64,000 bases of DNA from Streptomyces uncialis (GCF_036250755.1 NZ_CP109583.1:62001-126000), one strand, 5' to 3'. Shown: positions 51,944 to 61,507, counted from the stretch's first letter. Made by a program: numbers and translations. Notes: a model not told the origin generated them from the letters alone.

Positions 51944-52960
51944 ATGAACGCCGCTCCGGTTCCCGCCACCCACCGTGAGGTCCATCTGGCGGCCCGCCCC
52001 GAAGGGCCCCTCACCACGGACCACTTCAGGCTGGTCGAAGCACCCGTACCGGTCGCGGGACCGCGGCGGATACTGGTGCGCAACCGCCTCATGGGCGTCA
52101 CCGCGGTGATGCGCACCCTGATGGCGGGGAACGGGGAACTGCCGATGCCCGGGTACGCGCCGGGCGCCGTCCTGTCGGGTCCCGCGGTGGGCGAAGTGAT
52201 CTCCGCTCCGGAGGGCTCCCTGAAGCGCGGGGACCTGGTCGAGCACAACGCGGGATGGCGGGAGTACGCGGTTCTCGGCGAGGACGAGGCGCAGCGCCTG
52301 GACCTGGAGGCGCTGCCCGATCCCGTCGCCCATCTCTCGCAAGGCTTCGTGGCATGGCTCGCGGTGGTGCGCGGAGCGGAGATCCGGGCCGGGGACACCG
52401 TCCTCGTCACCGGCGCCGCGGGTGGTGTCGGCACGATGGCCGGTCAGTTCGCCCGGCTGCACGGCGCCGCCAGGGTCATCGGCAGCACGAGCTCCCGGCA
52501 GAAGGCCGACCGGCTGACCGACCGGCTCGGCTACGACGCGGCCGTGATCCGTTCGGCGGGACCCATCGACGACCAGTTGCGTGCGCTGGCCCCGGACGGG
52601 CTGGACGCGGTCATCGACCTGGTGGGCGGGGACCAGTTGCGTGCCGCGCTCGCGCAGGCCCGTCAGGGGGCGCGGATCGCGCTGGTGGGCAGTCTCGCCA
52701 GTCAGACGGCGGGCAGCGCCACGGCGCCGGTCGTCATCGACACCGCTCATGTCCTGAACCAGGGGATCACCCTGCGCGGTATCGCGGGCCACGCGCATCT
52801 GGACGCGCTGGGGCAGTGGACCGAGGAGTTCGGCCGAGGGCTGCGGGCGGGGACCCTCACCGTGCCTCATACGCTGGTGCACGGCATCGACCGCGCTCCG
52901 CAGGCCCTGTGCGACCTGCTCGCCGGACGCCATATCGGTGCGGTACTGATAGAGCTCTGA
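51944..52960 (+). CDS. NADPH-dependent reductase (MDR/leukotriene B4 dehydrogenase-like)
   Basis: A 338-residue medium-chain reductase. 'REVHLAARPEGPLTTDHFRLVEAPVP' is the typical start of the prostaglandin/leukotriene reductase subgroup; the Rossmann motif is VLVTGAAGGVGTMAGQFARLHGA, followed by GSTSSRQKADRL and an ALVGSLASQ strand. No zinc ligands. These reduce alpha,beta-unsaturated carbonyls and often respond to electrophile stress. GAGGAGAG precedes the ATG. The MerR gene 28 bases downstream is its likely regulator. Confidence 0.9.
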   Translation: MNAAPVPATHREVHLAARPEGPLTTDHFRLVEAPVPVAGPRRILVRNRLMGVTAVMRTLMAGNGELPMPGYAPGAVLSGPAVGEVISAPEGSLKRGDLVEHNAGWREYAVLGEDEAQRLDLEALPDPVAHLSQGFVAWLAVVRGAEIRAGDTVLVTGAAGGVGTMAGQFARLHGAARVIGSTSSRQKADRLTDRLGYDAAVIRSAGPIDDQLRALAPDGLDAVIDLVGGDQLRAALAQARQGARIALVGSLASQTAGSATAPVVIDTAHVLNQGITLRGIAGHAHLDALGQWTEEFGRGLRAGTLTVPHTLVHGIDRAPQALCDLLAGRHIGAVLIEL

Positions 52961-52988
52961 CGACGGCCACACGGGGGGGGAAGACGGG

Positions 52989-53447
52989 ATGCGCATAGGC
53001 GATGTGGCGGCGGCCACGGGGCTCACCACGCGTGCGGTGCGCTACTACGAGGAGCAGGGCCTGCTGTCCCCCGGGCGCACGCCCTCCGGTCACCGGACCT
53101 ACACCTCGGCGGACATCAGGCGGCTGCGGACCGTCAGCGAACTGCTTCAGGCGGGTCTGACCGTCTCGGACGTCCGGAGCTTCGCCCACGTCCTGGACAG
53201 CGCGCCCCTCCGGGACCCGTCCGGGGCCGGTGAACCGGACCGCTGCGATGTCGCGGAGGTCGCTCAGCACCGCCTCGGGGAGCTCGACCAGCGCATCGCA
53301 CGGCTGTCGTCGATCCGGGACGGGCTCGCCTCCCAGCTCACCAACCGTTTCGGTGACCTCTTCGCACCGGCACCGGCACCAGGTCCGGCGCCGGCGTCAG
53401 CACCGGTGTCCCGTCCCGGGAACTGCCCGGCTGCGGACGGGACGTGA
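52989..53447 (+). CDS. MerR family regulator
   Basis: A 152-residue MerR protein: MRIGDVAAATGLTTRAVRYYEEQGLLSPGRTPSGHRTYTSADIRRLRTVSELLQAGLTVSDVRSF, then a coiled dimer helix (HRLGELDQRIARLSSIRDGL) and a Pro/Ala tail. One Cys lies in the effector region (EPDRCDVAEVA), so it may sense an electrophile or redox change. It follows the reductase in the same unit and should act at the 51830-51861 promoter. Confidence 0.9.
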   Translation: MRIGDVAAATGLTTRAVRYYEEQGLLSPGRTPSGHRTYTSADIRRLRTVSELLQAGLTVSDVRSFAHVLDSAPLRDPSGAGEPDRCDVAEVAQHRLGELDQRIARLSSIRDGLASQLTNRFGDLFAPAPAPGPAPASAPVSRPGNCPAADGT

Positions 53448-53537
53448 CCGTCCCGCTCGGGCCGGACGGGACGACGGGCCCCGCCCGGCTTGGGAGCACC
53501 TGTCGGCACTTCCGGGTGCTGGGCGGTGCAGGCGGTG

Positions 53538-53592
53538 CCGGTCAGTGCTCCCGTCGCAAGGCGGCGCAGGGCGCTACCGGTCAGTGCTCCCG
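53538..53592. repeat. 16-bp direct repeat in the MerR/ABC-F gap
   Basis: CCGGTCAGTGCTCCCG occurs at 53538-53553 and 53577-53592. It lies between the convergent MerR and ABC-F genes; role unknown. Confidence 0.65.
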
Positions 53593-53638
53593 GTGCCGCC
53601 CGGTCGTTTCACCCGCCCGACGGACCGGTCACGCCGGA

Positions 53639-55309
53639 TCAGGCCCCCGGTACCGGGGGCTCGTCCAACTCCAGCCGCGGCCAGTCCGCGAGGTCCCGCA
53701 GGAGCTGCCGGTCGTGCGTCGCGACGACCACGGCGGCGCTCGTGCCGCGGATCGCCTCGGTCAGTTCGTCGACCAGCGCCGACGACAGATGGTTGGTCGG
53801 CTCGTCGAGCAGGATCAGTCCGGGCCGCCCGGCCAGCGCCAGCGCCAGGTCGAGGCGCCGGCGCTGCCCCTGCGACATCCGCCCGACCGGCGTGCGCATC
53901 GCGTCGGCGTCCAGCAGACCCATCGCCCTGAGCGGGACGGCATCGGCGTCACGCAGTGTCCCGCGGGCCACCAACCGCCCCATATGAAGCCCGTGCACCT
54001 CGCGGGCGGTCGGTCCGGGTTCCTGCCCTGCGGTCTCCTGGGTCACCCGGACGACCCGTGCCCCCTCCGCCGTCCGGACATGGCCGGCCGTGGGCGTGAG
54101 CGAACCGGCCAGCACCGCGAGCAGCGTGGACTTCCCGGCACCGTTGGGTCCGGTGACGAGCAGTCGGTCGCCGCCGTCGAGGACGAGGTCGACCGGACCG
54201 GCCAGCCGCCCCTGGACCGCGACGCCGAACGCCCGTAGCTGCGGAGCGCCCGGCCGGACACCGGGGTCCGGCCAGCGGAGCGCCGCCGGTGGCTCCGGTA
54301 CATCGATCCGGTGCGCCTCCAGGGCGTCCTGCTGCCGCTTCAGGGCCTGCACCACGCCCGGTGCCCGGGACTGACGCTGGTGCTTGCCGGTCCCCTTGTC
54401 CGGCCGCCAGCCGGTGGAGAGCCGGTCACGGGCCTTCGACACGGCGTCCTTCAGCCGCCGGTGCTCGGCCTGCTGCTCCTCGTGGTCCTGCTCCCAGCGG
54501 TCACGCTCACGGCGTCGGGCGTCCTGCCAGCTGTCGTAGCCGCCGGCGTACAGACGCGGCTTGCCGTCGCGGGCCGGGTCGAGGTCGAGGAAGCGGTTCG
54601 CGATGTCGCGCAGCAGCGCGCGGTCGTGGCTGACGACGGCGAGCCCGCCGTCGTGCTCGCGCAGCCTGCGGGTCAGGAAGTCCAGCCCGCCCGCGTCGAG
54701 ATGGTTGGTCGGCTCGTCGAGCAGCAGGATGTCGTGCCGCGCGCCGAGCAGGCACGCGAGCCGGACCCGGTAGCGCTGCCCGACCGACAGTGTCGACAGG
54801 GGGCGGTCGCGGTCGGCGCAGGCACCGAGGGCTTCGAGTGCGACATCGACGCGGCGTTCGGCGTCCCACGCGTCGAGCCGGGTGGCGGCGTCGAGTGCGG
54901 ACGCGTAGCGGTCGTCGGCCGAGGGGTCGCCCTCGGTCATGGCCCGGGTCGCCTCGTCCAGGGCGGTGAGGGCCGCGAGCGAGGCGGCCAGCGCCTCGGA
55001 GGTCAGGGTGCCGACGGTCTCGCCGTCCCGTGCGGACAGTTCCTGGCGCGCCAGACCGATCGTGCCGGCCCGGTGCACGGTGCCGTTGTCGGGCGTGAGC
55101 AGTCCGGCGAGGACGTGCAGCAGGGTCGTCTTGCCACGGCCGTTCTCGCCGACGACGGCGATCCGCGACCGGGCGGAGACGGTGACGGAGACGTCGGCCA
55201 GGACCCGCCGGGACCCGCGGGTGACGGTGACGCCCTCGGCGCGGAGGTGTGCGCTGCCGTCGGCCGGGACGGAGCGGGACATGGCTTCGGGGGTGGGAGT
55301 GAGGTTCAA
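53639..55309 (-). CDS. ABC-F family ribosome-protection-type ATPase
   Basis: A 556-residue soluble protein with two ABC domains and no membrane part. Domain 1: [29 protein letters not shown]. Domain 2: [26 protein letters not shown]. The interdomain linker is long, charged and rich in Arg/Gln ([28 protein letters not shown]...[12 protein letters not shown]), as in antibiotic-resistance ABC-F proteins that reach the peptidyl-transferase centre (macrolide, lincosamide, streptogramin or pleuromutilin types). The TTG at 55309 has GGAG 6 bases before it; that site is inside a hairpin. A leader peptide precedes it. Confidence 0.9.
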   Translation of the reverse strand: MNLTPTPEAMSRSVPADGSAHLRAEGVTVTRGSRRVLADVSVTVSARSRIAVVGENGRGKTTLLHVLAGLLTPDNGTVHRAGTIGLARQELSARDGETVGTLTSEALAASLAALTALDEATRAMTEGDPSADDRYASALDAATRLDAWDAERRVDVALEALGACADRDRPLSTLSVGQRYRVRLACLLGARHDILLLDEPTNHLDAGGLDFLTRRLREHDGGLAVVSHDRALLRDIANRFLDLDPARDGKPRLYAGGYDSWQDARRRERDRWEQDHEEQQAEHRRLKDAVSKARDRLSTGWRPDKGTGKHQRQSRAPGVVQALKRQQDALEAHRIDVPEPPAALRWPDPGVRPGAPQLRAFGVAVQGRLAGPVDLVLDGGDRLLVTGPNGAGKSTLLAVLAGSLTPTAGHVRTAEGARVVRVTQETAGQEPGPTAREVHGLHMGRLVARGTLRDADAVPLRAMGLLDADAMRTPVGRMSQGQRRRLDLALALAGRPGLILLDEPTNHLSSALVDELTEAIRGTSAAVVVATHDRQLLRDLADWPRLELDEPPVPGA

Positions 55310-55320
55310 CGGAGGCTCCG
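55310..55320 (-). promoter_or_regulatory. Hairpin covering the ABC-F ribosome-binding site
   Basis: On the transcript, CGGAG-C-CTCCG directly precedes the TTG start; the GGAG Shine-Dalgarno sequence pairs with CTCC. A larger GC stem (GCCGGGC 55336-55342 with GCCCGGC 55357-55363) lies upstream in the leader. Together they could form an attenuation switch. Confidence 0.5.
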
Positions 55321-55411
55321 CGACTCGCAGTGGGAGCCGGGCAGCGGGAAGTGGCCGCCCGGCGGGAACCGGGACGGCGAGCGCAGATTCGAAAGGGAGA
55401 AGGCGCCGCCG

Positions 55412-55456
55412 TCAGCGGGCGGAGCGGACCTTCTGCGACCAGATACCTCGTGCCAT
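55412..55456 (-). CDS. Leader peptide upstream of ABC-F
   Basis: A 14-residue frame, MARGIWSQKVRSAR, ends with TGA 102 bases before the ABC-F start. A -10-like TAGCAT lies 7 bases before its ATG (55464-55469 on this strand), so the transcript would start at the ATG and be leaderless. An alternative ATG at 55465 gives MIVMARGIW.... Short leaders of this type stall ribosomes when an antibiotic is present and open the resistance gene. Confidence 0.6.
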   Translation of the reverse strand: MARGIWSQKVRSAR

Positions 55457-55686
55457 GACAATCATGCTAGCAGCGCGGCTTTCCCCGCTCCTCCGGTTTT
55501 CCGGCGTGCCCGTCGGGGCCCGGCGGGCGCGTACCGCGGGGTTGCGGGCGGCGGACGGGGCGGGCGGTGCCGTCGTCCGCGGTCACTCGGACGACGACCA
55601 CGATGTGTACCGGCTCCGCGACGCGTTCGGCTCTCAGCCGTCAGACGGACGCGGTCGTGGGTCGCCGGTGCGGCCAGGTCGGGCCA

Positions 55687-55938
55687 CTACTTCCAGACAT
55701 TCAGGTGGTAGGGCGGGTAGGGGTCACATCTGAACTCGGTGATGAGCCAGATGGCGACCAGGTGGTTAGCGATCCTCTCGCAATGCTCGTAGGACTGGTG
55801 CGGACCGTACGAGACCCAGTGGGCGGCCCCCGCCGCGGAAGCCGGCGGTGCGGCCTGCGCGGCCGGAGCGGCCAGCAGCCCGGTGCCCACCAGGGACACG
55901 GCCACAGTTGCGGTGGAGAGCATTCTGCGTAGGGACAT
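55687..55938 (-). CDS. Small secreted protein with two cysteines
   Basis: An 83-residue protein with a signal peptide (MSLRRMLSTATVAVSLVGTGLLAAPAAQAA). The mature 50 residues contain YEHCERIANHLVAIWLITEFRCDPYPPYHLNVW, with C53 and C71. GAAGGAG lies 11 bases upstream. The cysteine spacing differs from the pair at 8.4-9.1 kb, so it is another type. Function unknown. Confidence 0.7.
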   Translation of the reverse strand: MSLRRMLSTATVAVSLVGTGLLAAPAAQAAPPASAAGAAHWVSYGPHQSYEHCERIANHLVAIWLITEFRCDPYPPYHLNVWK

Positions 55939-56174
55939 GGCGATACGCACTCCTTCTTCACCCGGAGTACCGGAGACGTCACTCCGGTGACTGGCCGAAG
56001 CTTCCCGTCAGGTCTCCCCCAGGACAACGGGTAGCGCACATTCCTGTTACCCCCCGATCGGCGGGGCTCCCGGAGGGGGTACCCGGGCCGCGTGGCGTGC
56101 GCTCCTCCCGCGTCGGCTGCGGAGGCCGACTGTCCGCGTCTTCACCGAACCATGCCGAATGTGTCGATGGACGC

Positions 56175-56207
56175 CGACGGCCCACCGGGCATGGGCCGGT
56201 GGGCCGT
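56175..56207. terminator. Hairpin terminator of the AraC gene
   Basis: GACGGCCCACCGG (56175-56187) pairs with CCGGTGGGCCGTC (56195-56207) around 7 bases, 20 bases beyond the AraC stop codon. Confidence 0.85.
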
Positions 56208-56227
56208 CACCGCCGGTGGACCGGCGG

Positions 56228-57001
56228 TCAGGTCCGCCGGTCCGGGGCCACGTACTCCGTCGGGCTCATGTCGTAGAAGTCGCGGAAGGCGCGGGCGAAG
56301 CTGCTGGGGTCCTCGTATCCCACGCGCTGGGTGACCGAGACCACCGACGAGCCCGCGCGCAGCAGCCGGGCCGCGGCGTGCATACGGCTTCTGGTGCGCC
56401 ACTGGCCGAACGTCAGTCCGGTCTCCGCGACGAAGGCCCGCTCCAGGCTGCGCCCGCTGGTCCGTACCGCGAGCGCCCAGTCGCGGATGCGCCGGTCGTC
56501 GCCCGGGTTGAACAGCAGGGCGCCCGCCACCGCGGCCGCTCCGGGGCTGGTGGGCAGCGGGAGGTCGTCGGAGGCCAGTGCCCGGCGTTCGAGGATGGAC
56601 AGCACCTGCCGCTGGATGTTCGCGGAGGGGCGGATGATGGTGCTCTGGCTCTGGTGGAGGGCCAGGAAGTAGATCTTCTCGTCGTTGCGGATCGAGACGA
56701 CCGTGATGTCGGTGAGCACGGTCGCGATCTCGTCCACCGAGATGGAGAGCGGGAACAGGACGGAGTTCGCCCGGACCTCCAGCGCGTGCCTGGTCCCCGC
56801 GGGCAGCCAGACGACCTCGCCCTCGGTGATCTCGACGGAGGTCTCCCCGCACTGCACGAGGGTGCTGCCCCTGATCTGCCAGAGCGCCATGTGTTCGTCG
56901 TCGTGGACCCGTTCGGGGATGTCGACGCCCGGTATGTGCAGCGGGAAGTCGAGTGACGAGAGGGCCGCGTGCGCTCCGGGGTCCCTTCGGCGTGGGGTCA
57001 T
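56228..57001 (-). CDS. AraC family regulator of the siderophore locus
   Basis: A 257-residue regulator. The N-terminal cupin-like part (DDEHMALWQIRGSTLVQCGETSVEITEGEVVWLPAGTRHALEVRANSVL) could bind a ligand; the C-terminal half has two HTH motifs, 'DWALAVRTSGRSLERAFVAETGLTFGQWRTRSRM' and 'VVSVTQRVGYEDPSSFARAFRDFYDMSPTEY'. CGGAG precedes the ATG by 9 bases. It is divergent from the binding-protein gene with an iron box between, so it probably activates uptake when the matching siderophore is present, as AraC-type siderophore sensors do. Confidence 0.87.
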   Translation of the reverse strand: MTPRRRDPGAHAALSSLDFPLHIPGVDIPERVHDDEHMALWQIRGSTLVQCGETSVEITEGEVVWLPAGTRHALEVRANSVLFPLSISVDEIATVLTDITVVSIRNDEKIYFLALHQSQSTIIRPSANIQRQVLSILERRALASDDLPLPTSPGAAAVAGALLFNPGDDRRIRDWALAVRTSGRSLERAFVAETGLTFGQWRTRSRMHAAARLLRAGSSVVSVTQRVGYEDPSSFARAFRDFYDMSPTEYVAPDRRT

Positions 57002-57063
57002 CCGTCGGCTCCGATTGTCATCATCCGCATCGAAGTTGTCACTTTTCGCACTGGAGCCATCAC

Positions 57064-57082
57064 ATAGGTAAGGCTAACCATA
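57064..57082. promoter_or_regulatory. Iron box (DmdR1/IdeR type)
   Basis: ATAGGTAAGGCTAACCATA matches the 19-bp actinobacterial iron box TTAGGTTAGGCTCACCTAA at 14 positions, including the GGT..AGGCT.ACC core. It lies between the divergent AraC and binding-protein genes, so iron repletion should repress both. Confidence 0.85.
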
Positions 57083-57158
57083 GTTGGCAGCACATAGCGC
57101 CCTGCCGACCAGGTCATCAGACGGGTCCGGCCCGGGGCATCACCACCCGAGAGGTCCC

Positions 57159-58205
57159 ATGCAAGCCTTGCGTACACCCCGAACCCGCGCGGCACGTCTG
57201 GCCGGAGCCGTCATCGCCGGGCTGATCCTGGTCACGGGCTGCGGCGCGGGTACCGGTGAACCCGCTGCCACGGGGACCTCGGCCGGTGCCTCCGCCGCTC
57301 TTCCCGCCGGGGAGGGCGTGACCGAGTACCCGCTGACCCTGCGGACCCCGTTCGGTGACACCCGGCTCGACCGGCGCCCCGAGCGGATCGCGGTGGTCAC
57401 CGCGAACACCCTGGACACCGACGCGCTGGTCGCGCTGGGCGGGACACCGGTGTTCGCGCCGTCGACCGTCGACCGCAATCCCTGGCTCGACGCCGACGAC
57501 ATCGGGAAGATCGACAAGTTGTGGGACGCCGAGGCGGGTACGGAGGTGTCCGCCGAGGCGGTCGCCGCCGCGTCCCCGGACCTCATCGTCGCCCTCGCCG
57601 CCTACGAGACGTTCGACCAGGCACGGTTCGACAAGCTCAAGGCCATCGCCCCCGTGCTCCACGCGCCCGCGGGCGAGCTGACCTGGCAGGAACTCACGCG
57701 GAAGCTGGGCGACACCCTCGATCTGACCGCCGCGGCAAGGAGCGCCGTCGAAGCGGCGGAGAAGAGCGTGGCGAAGACCCGCGCCGACCACCCCGAGTTC
57801 AAGGGCAGGACCGCCACGCACGTCATCGTGTACGACGAGAAGTACGGTCCCTATTACGCGAGCTCCCCCGGCTCCGACACCGCGCTGCTCTTCGAGCAGC
57901 TGGGCTTCGTACTGCCCGCAGCCGCCAAGAAGTTCACCAAGGACGGCACGATCAGCGACGAGCTCGTCGGACTGATCGACGCGGACTTCCTGCTGCTCAG
58001 CACCTCCGGCGACCCCGGGTACTTCGTGGACGCGCCCCTGGTCGAGGCCGTGCCCGCGGTGGCCGACGGACGAGCGGTCGTCAACGCGCAGGACAAGAAG
58101 TCCGGCACCAACCACTTCGCGTGGGGACTGAATGTGCAGAGCGTGCTGAGCGTGCCGTGGCTGATCGACGAGCTCGCCGATCTGGGTGGAAAGGCGATCC
58201 GTTGA
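57159..58205 (+). CDS. Iron-siderophore ABC transporter substrate-binding lipoprotein
   Basis: A 348-residue lipoprotein. The lipobox is LVTGC with lipidated C28. The mature part is a FepB/TroA-like bilobed fold: RPERIAVVTANTLDTDALVALGGTPVFAPS at the start of lobe 1, a long connecting helix (AARSAVEAAEKSVAKTRADHPEF), and VPAVADGRAVVNAQ near the end. It delivers a ferric siderophore to the FecCD permease encoded downstream. GAGAGG precedes the ATG. Controlled through the iron box 77 bases upstream. Confidence 0.9.
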   Translation: MQALRTPRTRAARLAGAVIAGLILVTGCGAGTGEPAATGTSAGASAALPAGEGVTEYPLTLRTPFGDTRLDRRPERIAVVTANTLDTDALVALGGTPVFAPSTVDRNPWLDADDIGKIDKLWDAEAGTEVSAEAVAAASPDLIVALAAYETFDQARFDKLKAIAPVLHAPAGELTWQELTRKLGDTLDLTAAARSAVEAAEKSVAKTRADHPEFKGRTATHVIVYDEKYGPYYASSPGSDTALLFEQLGFVLPAAAKKFTKDGTISDELVGLIDADFLLLSTSGDPGYFVDAPLVEAVPAVADGRAVVNAQDKKSGTNHFAWGLNVQSVLSVPWLIDELADLGGKAIR

Positions 58206-58326
58206 GGCACGCCGTGTCGGGAGGCAGCCCGTGCATGGCAGCCACTCCCCCGAACCTGATCCGCGGCTCCGGCTCCGGCCCCGCGTCTCGTACCGGCCGC
58301 GCGTCATGTGCGGTGGTCGCGCGCGT

Positions 58327-59382
58327 ATGACGACCGTTCATGAGCCCGCTCCTGGCTCCTCGGTCCTCCGTCCCGACGAGGACCGCGCCGCGGCCCGGCG
58401 CGTCCCGGGTCTGGTGCTGTCGCTGTTCGTGCTGGTGGTGACGGCGTCGGCGAGTCTGGCCGTCGGTGCCAACGAGTTGTCCGCCGGACAGGTGTGGACA
58501 GGGTTCTGGCAGCGCGACGGGTCCCAGGAGTCGGTCATCGTGTGGGACCTGCGGGTGCCGCGTACGGTCGCCGGGGTCGTGGTGGGAGCGGCCCTTGGGG
58601 TGGCGGGCGCGTCGATCCAGGCGCTGACGCGCAATCCGCTGGCCGACTCCGGAATCCTCGGGGTGAACGCCGGTGCGGGCTTCGCCGTGACCCTCGGGGC
58701 GGGGTTCTTCGGGCTGTCCGGGATCACCGGTTACGTGTGGTTCGCGTTCGTGGGGGCGGCCGCCGCGACGGTGCTGGTGTATCTGATCGGTGCCGCTGGG
58801 CGGGGAACGGCCTCGCCGGTGACGCTCGTACTGGCCGGGGTCGCGCTGGGCGCGGTGCTGAACGGGTTCAGCACCTTCCTGACCCTGATCGACCCGGAGA
58901 CCTTCCGTTCGGTCCGCGCCTGGGGGCTCGGGTCCATCGCCCGTACCAGCCTGGACGACACGGTCGCCGTCGCTCCGTTCCTCGCGGTCGGACTGCTGAT
59001 CGCGCTGGTGGTCTCGGGATCGCTGAACTCGATGGCCCTCGGCGACGACCTCGCGGTGTCGCTGGGGGCGAAGGTGCTGCGCACCCGGGTCCTGGGTGTC
59101 CTCGCGGTGACCCTGCTGGCCGGTGGCGCGACGGCGCTGACCGGGGGGATCGCGTTCGTCGGGCTGATGGTGCCGCACGTGGTGCGGTGGTTCGTCGGAC
59201 CGGACCAGCGGTGGATCACCGTCCACTGCGCGCTGGCCGGTCCGGTGCTGGTCCTCGCGGCGGACACGCTCGGGAGGGTGATCGCCCGTCCCGGGGAGAT
59301 CGAGGTCGCCGTGCTCACCGCGGTGATCGGCGCGCCCGTGCTGCTCGCACTCGTACGGCGTCGGAAGGTGAGCGGACTGTGA
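58327..59382 (+). CDS. FecCD family iron-siderophore permease 1
   Basis: A 351-residue membrane protein with 9-10 helices. Markers are RVPRTVAGVVVGAALGVAGASIQALTRNPLADSGILGVNAGAGFAV (the conserved NPLA segment), FGLGSI-like AWGLGSIARTS, and GGIAFVGLMVPHVVRWFVGPDQR, the coupling loop to the ATPase. The start ATG at 58327 is preferred; an ATG 21 bases earlier is possible. It overlaps the second permease by 4 bases (GTGA). Confidence 0.9.
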   Translation: MTTVHEPAPGSSVLRPDEDRAAARRVPGLVLSLFVLVVTASASLAVGANELSAGQVWTGFWQRDGSQESVIVWDLRVPRTVAGVVVGAALGVAGASIQALTRNPLADSGILGVNAGAGFAVTLGAGFFGLSGITGYVWFAFVGAAAATVLVYLIGAAGRGTASPVTLVLAGVALGAVLNGFSTFLTLIDPETFRSVRAWGLGSIARTSLDDTVAVAPFLAVGLLIALVVSGSLNSMALGDDLAVSLGAKVLRTRVLGVLAVTLLAGGATALTGGIAFVGLMVPHVVRWFVGPDQRWITVHCALAGPVLVLAADTLGRVIARPGEIEVAVLTAVIGAPVLLALVRRRKVSGL

Positions 59383-60506
59383 CCTCGGGAATCCCGGACG
59401 GCCCACCGGGCGTGGGGCGGCGCACCGAGGTGCGCGGGGCGGACGGCGTCGACTTCGGGTACGCGCTCCGCGTTGTCCGCGTCCCCTGGTTCTCCGCGCG
59501 GATGGGTGTGCGTACGGCGGCGGTGACCTTGGTGCTGTTCCTGGTGGCGCTGGCGTCGGCCGTGGTGTCGATCCGCTTCGGTGAGTACGCGCTGACGCTC
59601 GGGGAGGTCGTCGCCGCGCTCACCGGTTCCGGCACGGAGTTCCACCGGATGATCGTGGTGGAGTGGCGTCTGCCGGTGGTGGTGGCCGCGATCGTGTTCG
59701 GTGCGCTGCTGGGCATCGGTGGGGCGATCTTCCAGTCGCTGACCCGCAATCCGCTGGGCTCGCCGGATGTGATCGGTTTCGACGCCGGTTCCTACACCGC
59801 CGTGGTGCTGTCCCTCCTGGTGTTCGGCAACGGCGACTACTGGTCGCTCGCGGGCGCGGCGATCGGGGGCGGGCTGGCCACGGCGTTCCTGGTGTATGTG
59901 CTGGCCTACCGGCGCGGGGTGCAGGGGTTCCGGCTGATCGTCGTGGGTATCGGGGTGTCCGCGCTGCTCGGCTCGGTCAACGCCTGTCTGATCACCCGCG
60001 CGGACCTCACCGACGCGATGACCGTGGGCTTCTGGGGCGCCGGGTCCCTGACCCGCGTGTCGTGGAACAGCATGGTTCCCTCGCTGGCCGTCGCCGCGGT
60101 GATCGTGCTGGCGGCGGCCCTGCTCGCCCCGTCGCTGCGCCGTCTGGAGCTCGGTGACGACGCGGCAGTCGCCCACGGCACCAGGGTAACGGCCGTACGT
60201 CCGGCGTTGATGGTGGTGGGCGTGGCGACGACGGCGCTGGTGACCGCGGCGGCGGGGCCGATCGGCTTCGTCGCGCTGGTCGCCCCGCAACTGGCGCGGC
60301 GGCTGACCCGCTCGCCCGGGGTGGGTGTGCTCCCGGCGGCCGCGACGGGGGCGGCGCTGCTGGCGGCGGCGCACTTCCTCGCGGTTCTCGTCGCCGAGTT
60401 CCACCGGCCGGTCCCGGTCGGTCTGATCACCGTATGCCTGGGTGGTCTGTATCTGATCCGGCTGCTGATCCATGAATCCCGACGTACGTACGGCGTGTCC
60501 GGATGA
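59379..60506 (+). CDS. FecCD family iron-siderophore permease 2
   Basis: A 375-residue paralogue of permease 1: 'EWRLPVVVAAIVFGALLGIGGAIFQSLTRNPLGSPDVIGFDAGSYTAV', VGFWGAGSLTRVSW and AGPIGFVALVAPQLARRLT are the family markers. About 30 hydrophilic residues precede the first helix. GTG start overlaps the preceding stop; its stop overlaps the ATPase start. Both permeases form a heterodimer. Confidence 0.9.
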   Translation: MTSGIPDGPPGVGRRTEVRGADGVDFGYALRVVRVPWFSARMGVRTAAVTLVLFLVALASAVVSIRFGEYALTLGEVVAALTGSGTEFHRMIVVEWRLPVVVAAIVFGALLGIGGAIFQSLTRNPLGSPDVIGFDAGSYTAVVLSLLVFGNGDYWSLAGAAIGGGLATAFLVYVLAYRRGVQGFRLIVVGIGVSALLGSVNACLITRADLTDAMTVGFWGAGSLTRVSWNSMVPSLAVAAVIVLAAALLAPSLRRLELGDDAAVAHGTRVTAVRPALMVVGVATTALVTAAAGPIGFVALVAPQLARRLTRSPGVGVLPAAATGAALLAAAHFLAVLVAEFHRPVPVGLITVCLGGLYLIRLLIHESRRTYGVSG

Positions 60507-61507
60507 CCCCATCCGCAGAGCCCGCAGAGCCCGAGAAGCCCGAACAGAACGCGTGGATGGCCCTCATGTCCCATGAAGAACGAGACGACGGTCCCACCGC
60601 CGGGGCGACTGCCCCCGCACGCCTCGTCGTCGACGAGGCGACGATCGGATACGACAGGACCGTCATCTCCGAGCGGCTGTCGGTGGAGATACCCGACGGG
60701 TCGTTCACAGCGATCATCGGACCGAACGGCTGCGGCAAGTCCACCCTGCTGCGTGCCCTCGCCCGGGTGCTGGCCCCCGCGGCGGGACGGGTGCTGCTGG
60801 ACGGGAAGGCGATCAGCGCCTACCGGTCCAAGGACATCGCCCGCCGGCTGGGGCTGCTGCCGCAGGTCTCCCTCGCGCCGGACGGGATCAGGGTCGCGGA
60901 CCTCGTCGCCCGTGGCCGTGCCCCCCACCAGGGCCTTGTCCAGCACTGGCGCCCCCGCGACGAGGAGGCCGTGGCGGCGGCGATGCGGGCGACCCGGCTG
61001 ACCGGGCTTTCCGGGCGTCCGGTGGACGAGCTGTCGGGTGGGCAGCGGCAGCGCGTGTGGGTGGCGATGCTGCTGGCCCAGCAGACGCCGATCCTGCTGC
61101 TGGACGAGCCGACCACGTTCCTGGACATCGCCCACCAGTACGAGCTGATGGAGCTGTTCCGTACCTTCCACGACCAGGGCAGGACGATCGTGGCGGTGCT
61201 CCACGACCTGAACCAGGCCGCCCGCTACGCCGATCATCTCGTCGTGATGCGCGACGGAGGCGTCGTCACCACGGGCAGCCCGGGTGACGTCGTCACGGCG
61301 GGGCTGGTCGAGGAGGTCTTCGGGTTGCGTTCCCTGGTCGTCGCCGACCCCGTCACCGGTACCCCGATGGTGGTGCCGCTCGATCCCCGGACGGCACCCG
61401 CCCCGCCGGACGGCGTCCGCGGACCCGGCGGTCCGGCCGAACCCGACGCACCGGGCCGGGTTCCGTCCGGCGGCGCCTTCATGGCCGTCACCCACCGAGA
61501 GAAGTGA
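60503..61507 (+). CDS. Iron-siderophore ABC transporter ATP-binding protein
   Basis: A 334-residue FepC-like ATPase: GPNGCGKSTLLRAL (Walker A), GLLPQ (Q-loop), ELSGGQRQRVWVAMLLAQ (signature), [13 protein letters not shown] (Walker B), LHDLNQA (switch). It has extra N-terminal (about 40) and C-terminal (about 45) residues with no recognisable domain. It overlaps the permease before and the fusion gene after by 4 bases each. Confidence 0.92.
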   Translation: MTPSAEPAEPEKPEQNAWMALMSHEERDDGPTAGATAPARLVVDEATIGYDRTVISERLSVEIPDGSFTAIIGPNGCGKSTLLRALARVLAPAAGRVLLDGKAISAYRSKDIARRLGLLPQVSLAPDGIRVADLVARGRAPHQGLVQHWRPRDEEAVAAAMRATRLTGLSGRPVDELSGGQRQRVWVAMLLAQQTPILLLDEPTTFLDIAHQYELMELFRTFHDQGRTIVAVLHDLNQAARYADHLVVMRDGGVVTTGSPGDVVTAGLVEEVFGLRSLVVADPVTGTPMVVPLDPRTAPAPPDGVRGPGGPAEPDAPGRVPSGGAFMAVTHREK

